Assembly (NCBI GenBank): GCA_903888815.1
Contig: CAISVC010000547.1
Location: 1 to 6,294, forward strand
Direction: 5' to 3'
Length of the DNA: 6,294 nucleotides
From: an uncultured Fibrobacterota bacterium
Lineage (GTDB): Bacteria; Fibrobacterota; Chitinivibrionia; Chitinivibrionales; Chitinispirillaceae
This document shows positions 5,450 through 6,294 of the stretch, piece by piece (within the stretch, counting starts at the first letter, position 1; every line of letters begins with the position of its first letter). The notes under the pieces are model-generated. The model searched no databases and was not told the origin of the DNA. It worked only from the letters and a program-made list of their open reading frames with translations. Both the position numbers and the translations under genes were made by a program.

Positions 5450-6294
5450 ATGCATATCACCGAAATTTTCAAAAACAATAAAATCACGTTCAGCTTTGAA
5501 TTTTTCCCTCCCGGAGACCTGGCGGCCGCGAACCAGCTTTTTGGAGCGATCGCGGAGCTGATCCCGCTCAAACCGGCCTGGGTCAGCGTGACCTACGGCG
5601 CCGGCGGCTCGACCAGGGAGCTTACCCACGATCTGGTGCTGAGGATTAAAAAAGAGACCGGTCTGACCGTGGTTTCCCACCTCACGTGCGTCGGGTCCAC
5701 CAGGACTGAAATCGCCGCGATCCTCGAAAATTACCGTGCGAACGGCATAGTCAACATCATGGCGCTCCGCGGCGATCCTCCGAAAGGGGAAGCCGGTTTT
5801 GTGAAAACCGAAAACGGCTTCGGCCATGCCGCGGAGCTCGTCGCCTTCATCAGGAAGAATTTTCCGGGCATGGCCGTCGGGGTCGCCGGCTATCCGGAAG
5901 GACATCCTGAAACGCCGAACCGGCTCAGGGAAATCGAGTACCTTAAGCGGAAGGTGGACGCGGGCGCCGATTATGTGTGCACGCAGCTGTTTTTTGACAA
6001 CCGCGACTTCTACGATTTCCGCGAGCGGTGCGCCATCGCCGGCATCACCGTTCCCGTCATTGCCGGCATCATGCCCGTAACCTCGCGCAAAACCATGCTG
6101 CGCATGGCCGATATGGCGCTCGGCACGCGCTATCCGGCGCGGCTTCTCAAGGCGCTTTCGCGTGCGGAGGACGACGACCATTTCGAAAAGGTGGGCATCC
6201 ACTGGGCCGCCGAACAGGTGCGGGATTGTATCGATAACGGCGTGCGCGGAATCCATTTTTACACGCTGAACAGGTCGAAGGCGACCATCCGGAT
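5450..6294 (+). CDS. metF: 5,10-methylenetetrahydrofolate reductase (3' end outside window)
   Basis: MetF is a cytosolic FAD enzyme that reduces 5,10-methylene-THF to 5-methyl-THF, the methyl donor for methionine synthase; it is a (beta/alpha)8 barrel. The 281 visible residues carry the family signatures: FSFEFFPP with catalytic-type Glu17 (E. coli Glu28), WVSVTYGAGGS, SHLTC, NIMALRGDPP with Asp109 (E. coli Asp120), GYPEGHPE, LKRKVDAGAD, TQLFFD with Gln179 (E. coli Gln183), VIAGIMPV and FYTLNR at about 270-275. Ala173 corresponds to E. coli Ala177, the site equivalent to human A222V. E. coli MetF is 296 residues, so only a few C-terminal residues should be missing. ATG 5450 gives the usual short N-terminus (MHITEIFKNNKI). 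An in-frame ATG at 5423 would add nine residues, with an in-frame TGA at 5408-5410 closing the frame upstream. Neither start has a strong Shine-Dalgarno. The terminator upstream implies its own promoter, which I cannot identify. Confidence 0.96.
   Translation, partial: MHITEIFKNNKITFSFEFFPPGDLAAANQLFGAIAELIPLKPAWVSVTYGAGGSTRELTHDLVLRIKKETGLTVVSHLTCVGSTRTEIAAILENYRANGIVNIMALRGDPPKGEAGFVKTENGFGHAAELVAFIRKNFPGMAVGVAGYPEGHPETPNRLREIEYLKRKVDAGADYVCTQLFFDNRDFYDFRERCAIAGITVPVIAGIMPVTSRKTMLRMADMALGTRYPARLLKALSRAEDDDHFEKVGIHWAAEQVRDCIDNGVRGIHFYTLNRSKATIR

Noticed and set aside
5270..6256. Open frame of 328 codons on the - strand spanning metF and the palindromic region
   Set aside because: The + strand encodes an unmistakable MetF with all signature motifs. 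The - frame reads through the intergenic hairpins and has no recognisable domain.

Overview
The window looks like a piece of a moderately GC-rich bacterial chromosome. It carries the 3' part of one very large exported-type protein gene and the start of metF, both on the + strand and separated by a strong terminator. The lineage call is tentative. The large protein is unusually rich in D-T-V and D-S-V tripeptides and ends in three modules: a D-x-N-G-N-G-x-L-D calcium-type loop, an Ig-like module with an FSEPV strand, and a PNP...FSLP...IYDxxGxVV...APGIY FlgD-like/type IX-like tail. From memory, this combination is typical of exported proteins of Fibrobacterota (Chitinispirillia-like) and allied FCB-group bacteria. 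No rRNA or other lineage marker is present to confirm this.

Positions 1-5186 are a single open frame that is already open at base 1. It holds four copies of a ~337-344-residue super-repeat, the first lacking its beginning. Each copy seems to consist of three Ig-like beta-sandwich domains joined by x-P-G-x-P/A hinges. Three different C-terminal modules follow: the calcium-type loop, the FSEPV module and the putative sorting or anchoring tail. The repeats are diverged but keep strict order and spacing, so this is a long rod-like surface or secreted protein. Its ligand or enzymatic role, if any, must lie upstream or is absent.

Positions 5187-5449 (263 bp) are intergenic. They contain a textbook rho-independent terminator for the large gene, then a compound palindromic GC-rich stretch: a short 10-bp hairpin, a 15-bp inverted repeat with a 34-nt loop containing a C8 run, and G-rich direct repeats. 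This stretch resembles a dispersed intergenic repeat. I see no riboswitch and no convincing promoter in it.

Positions 5450-6294 are the first 281 codons of metF (5,10-methylenetetrahydrofolate reductase), which runs off the window just after the conserved FYTLNR motif. Nothing links the two genes functionally; the terminator suggests separate transcription units.
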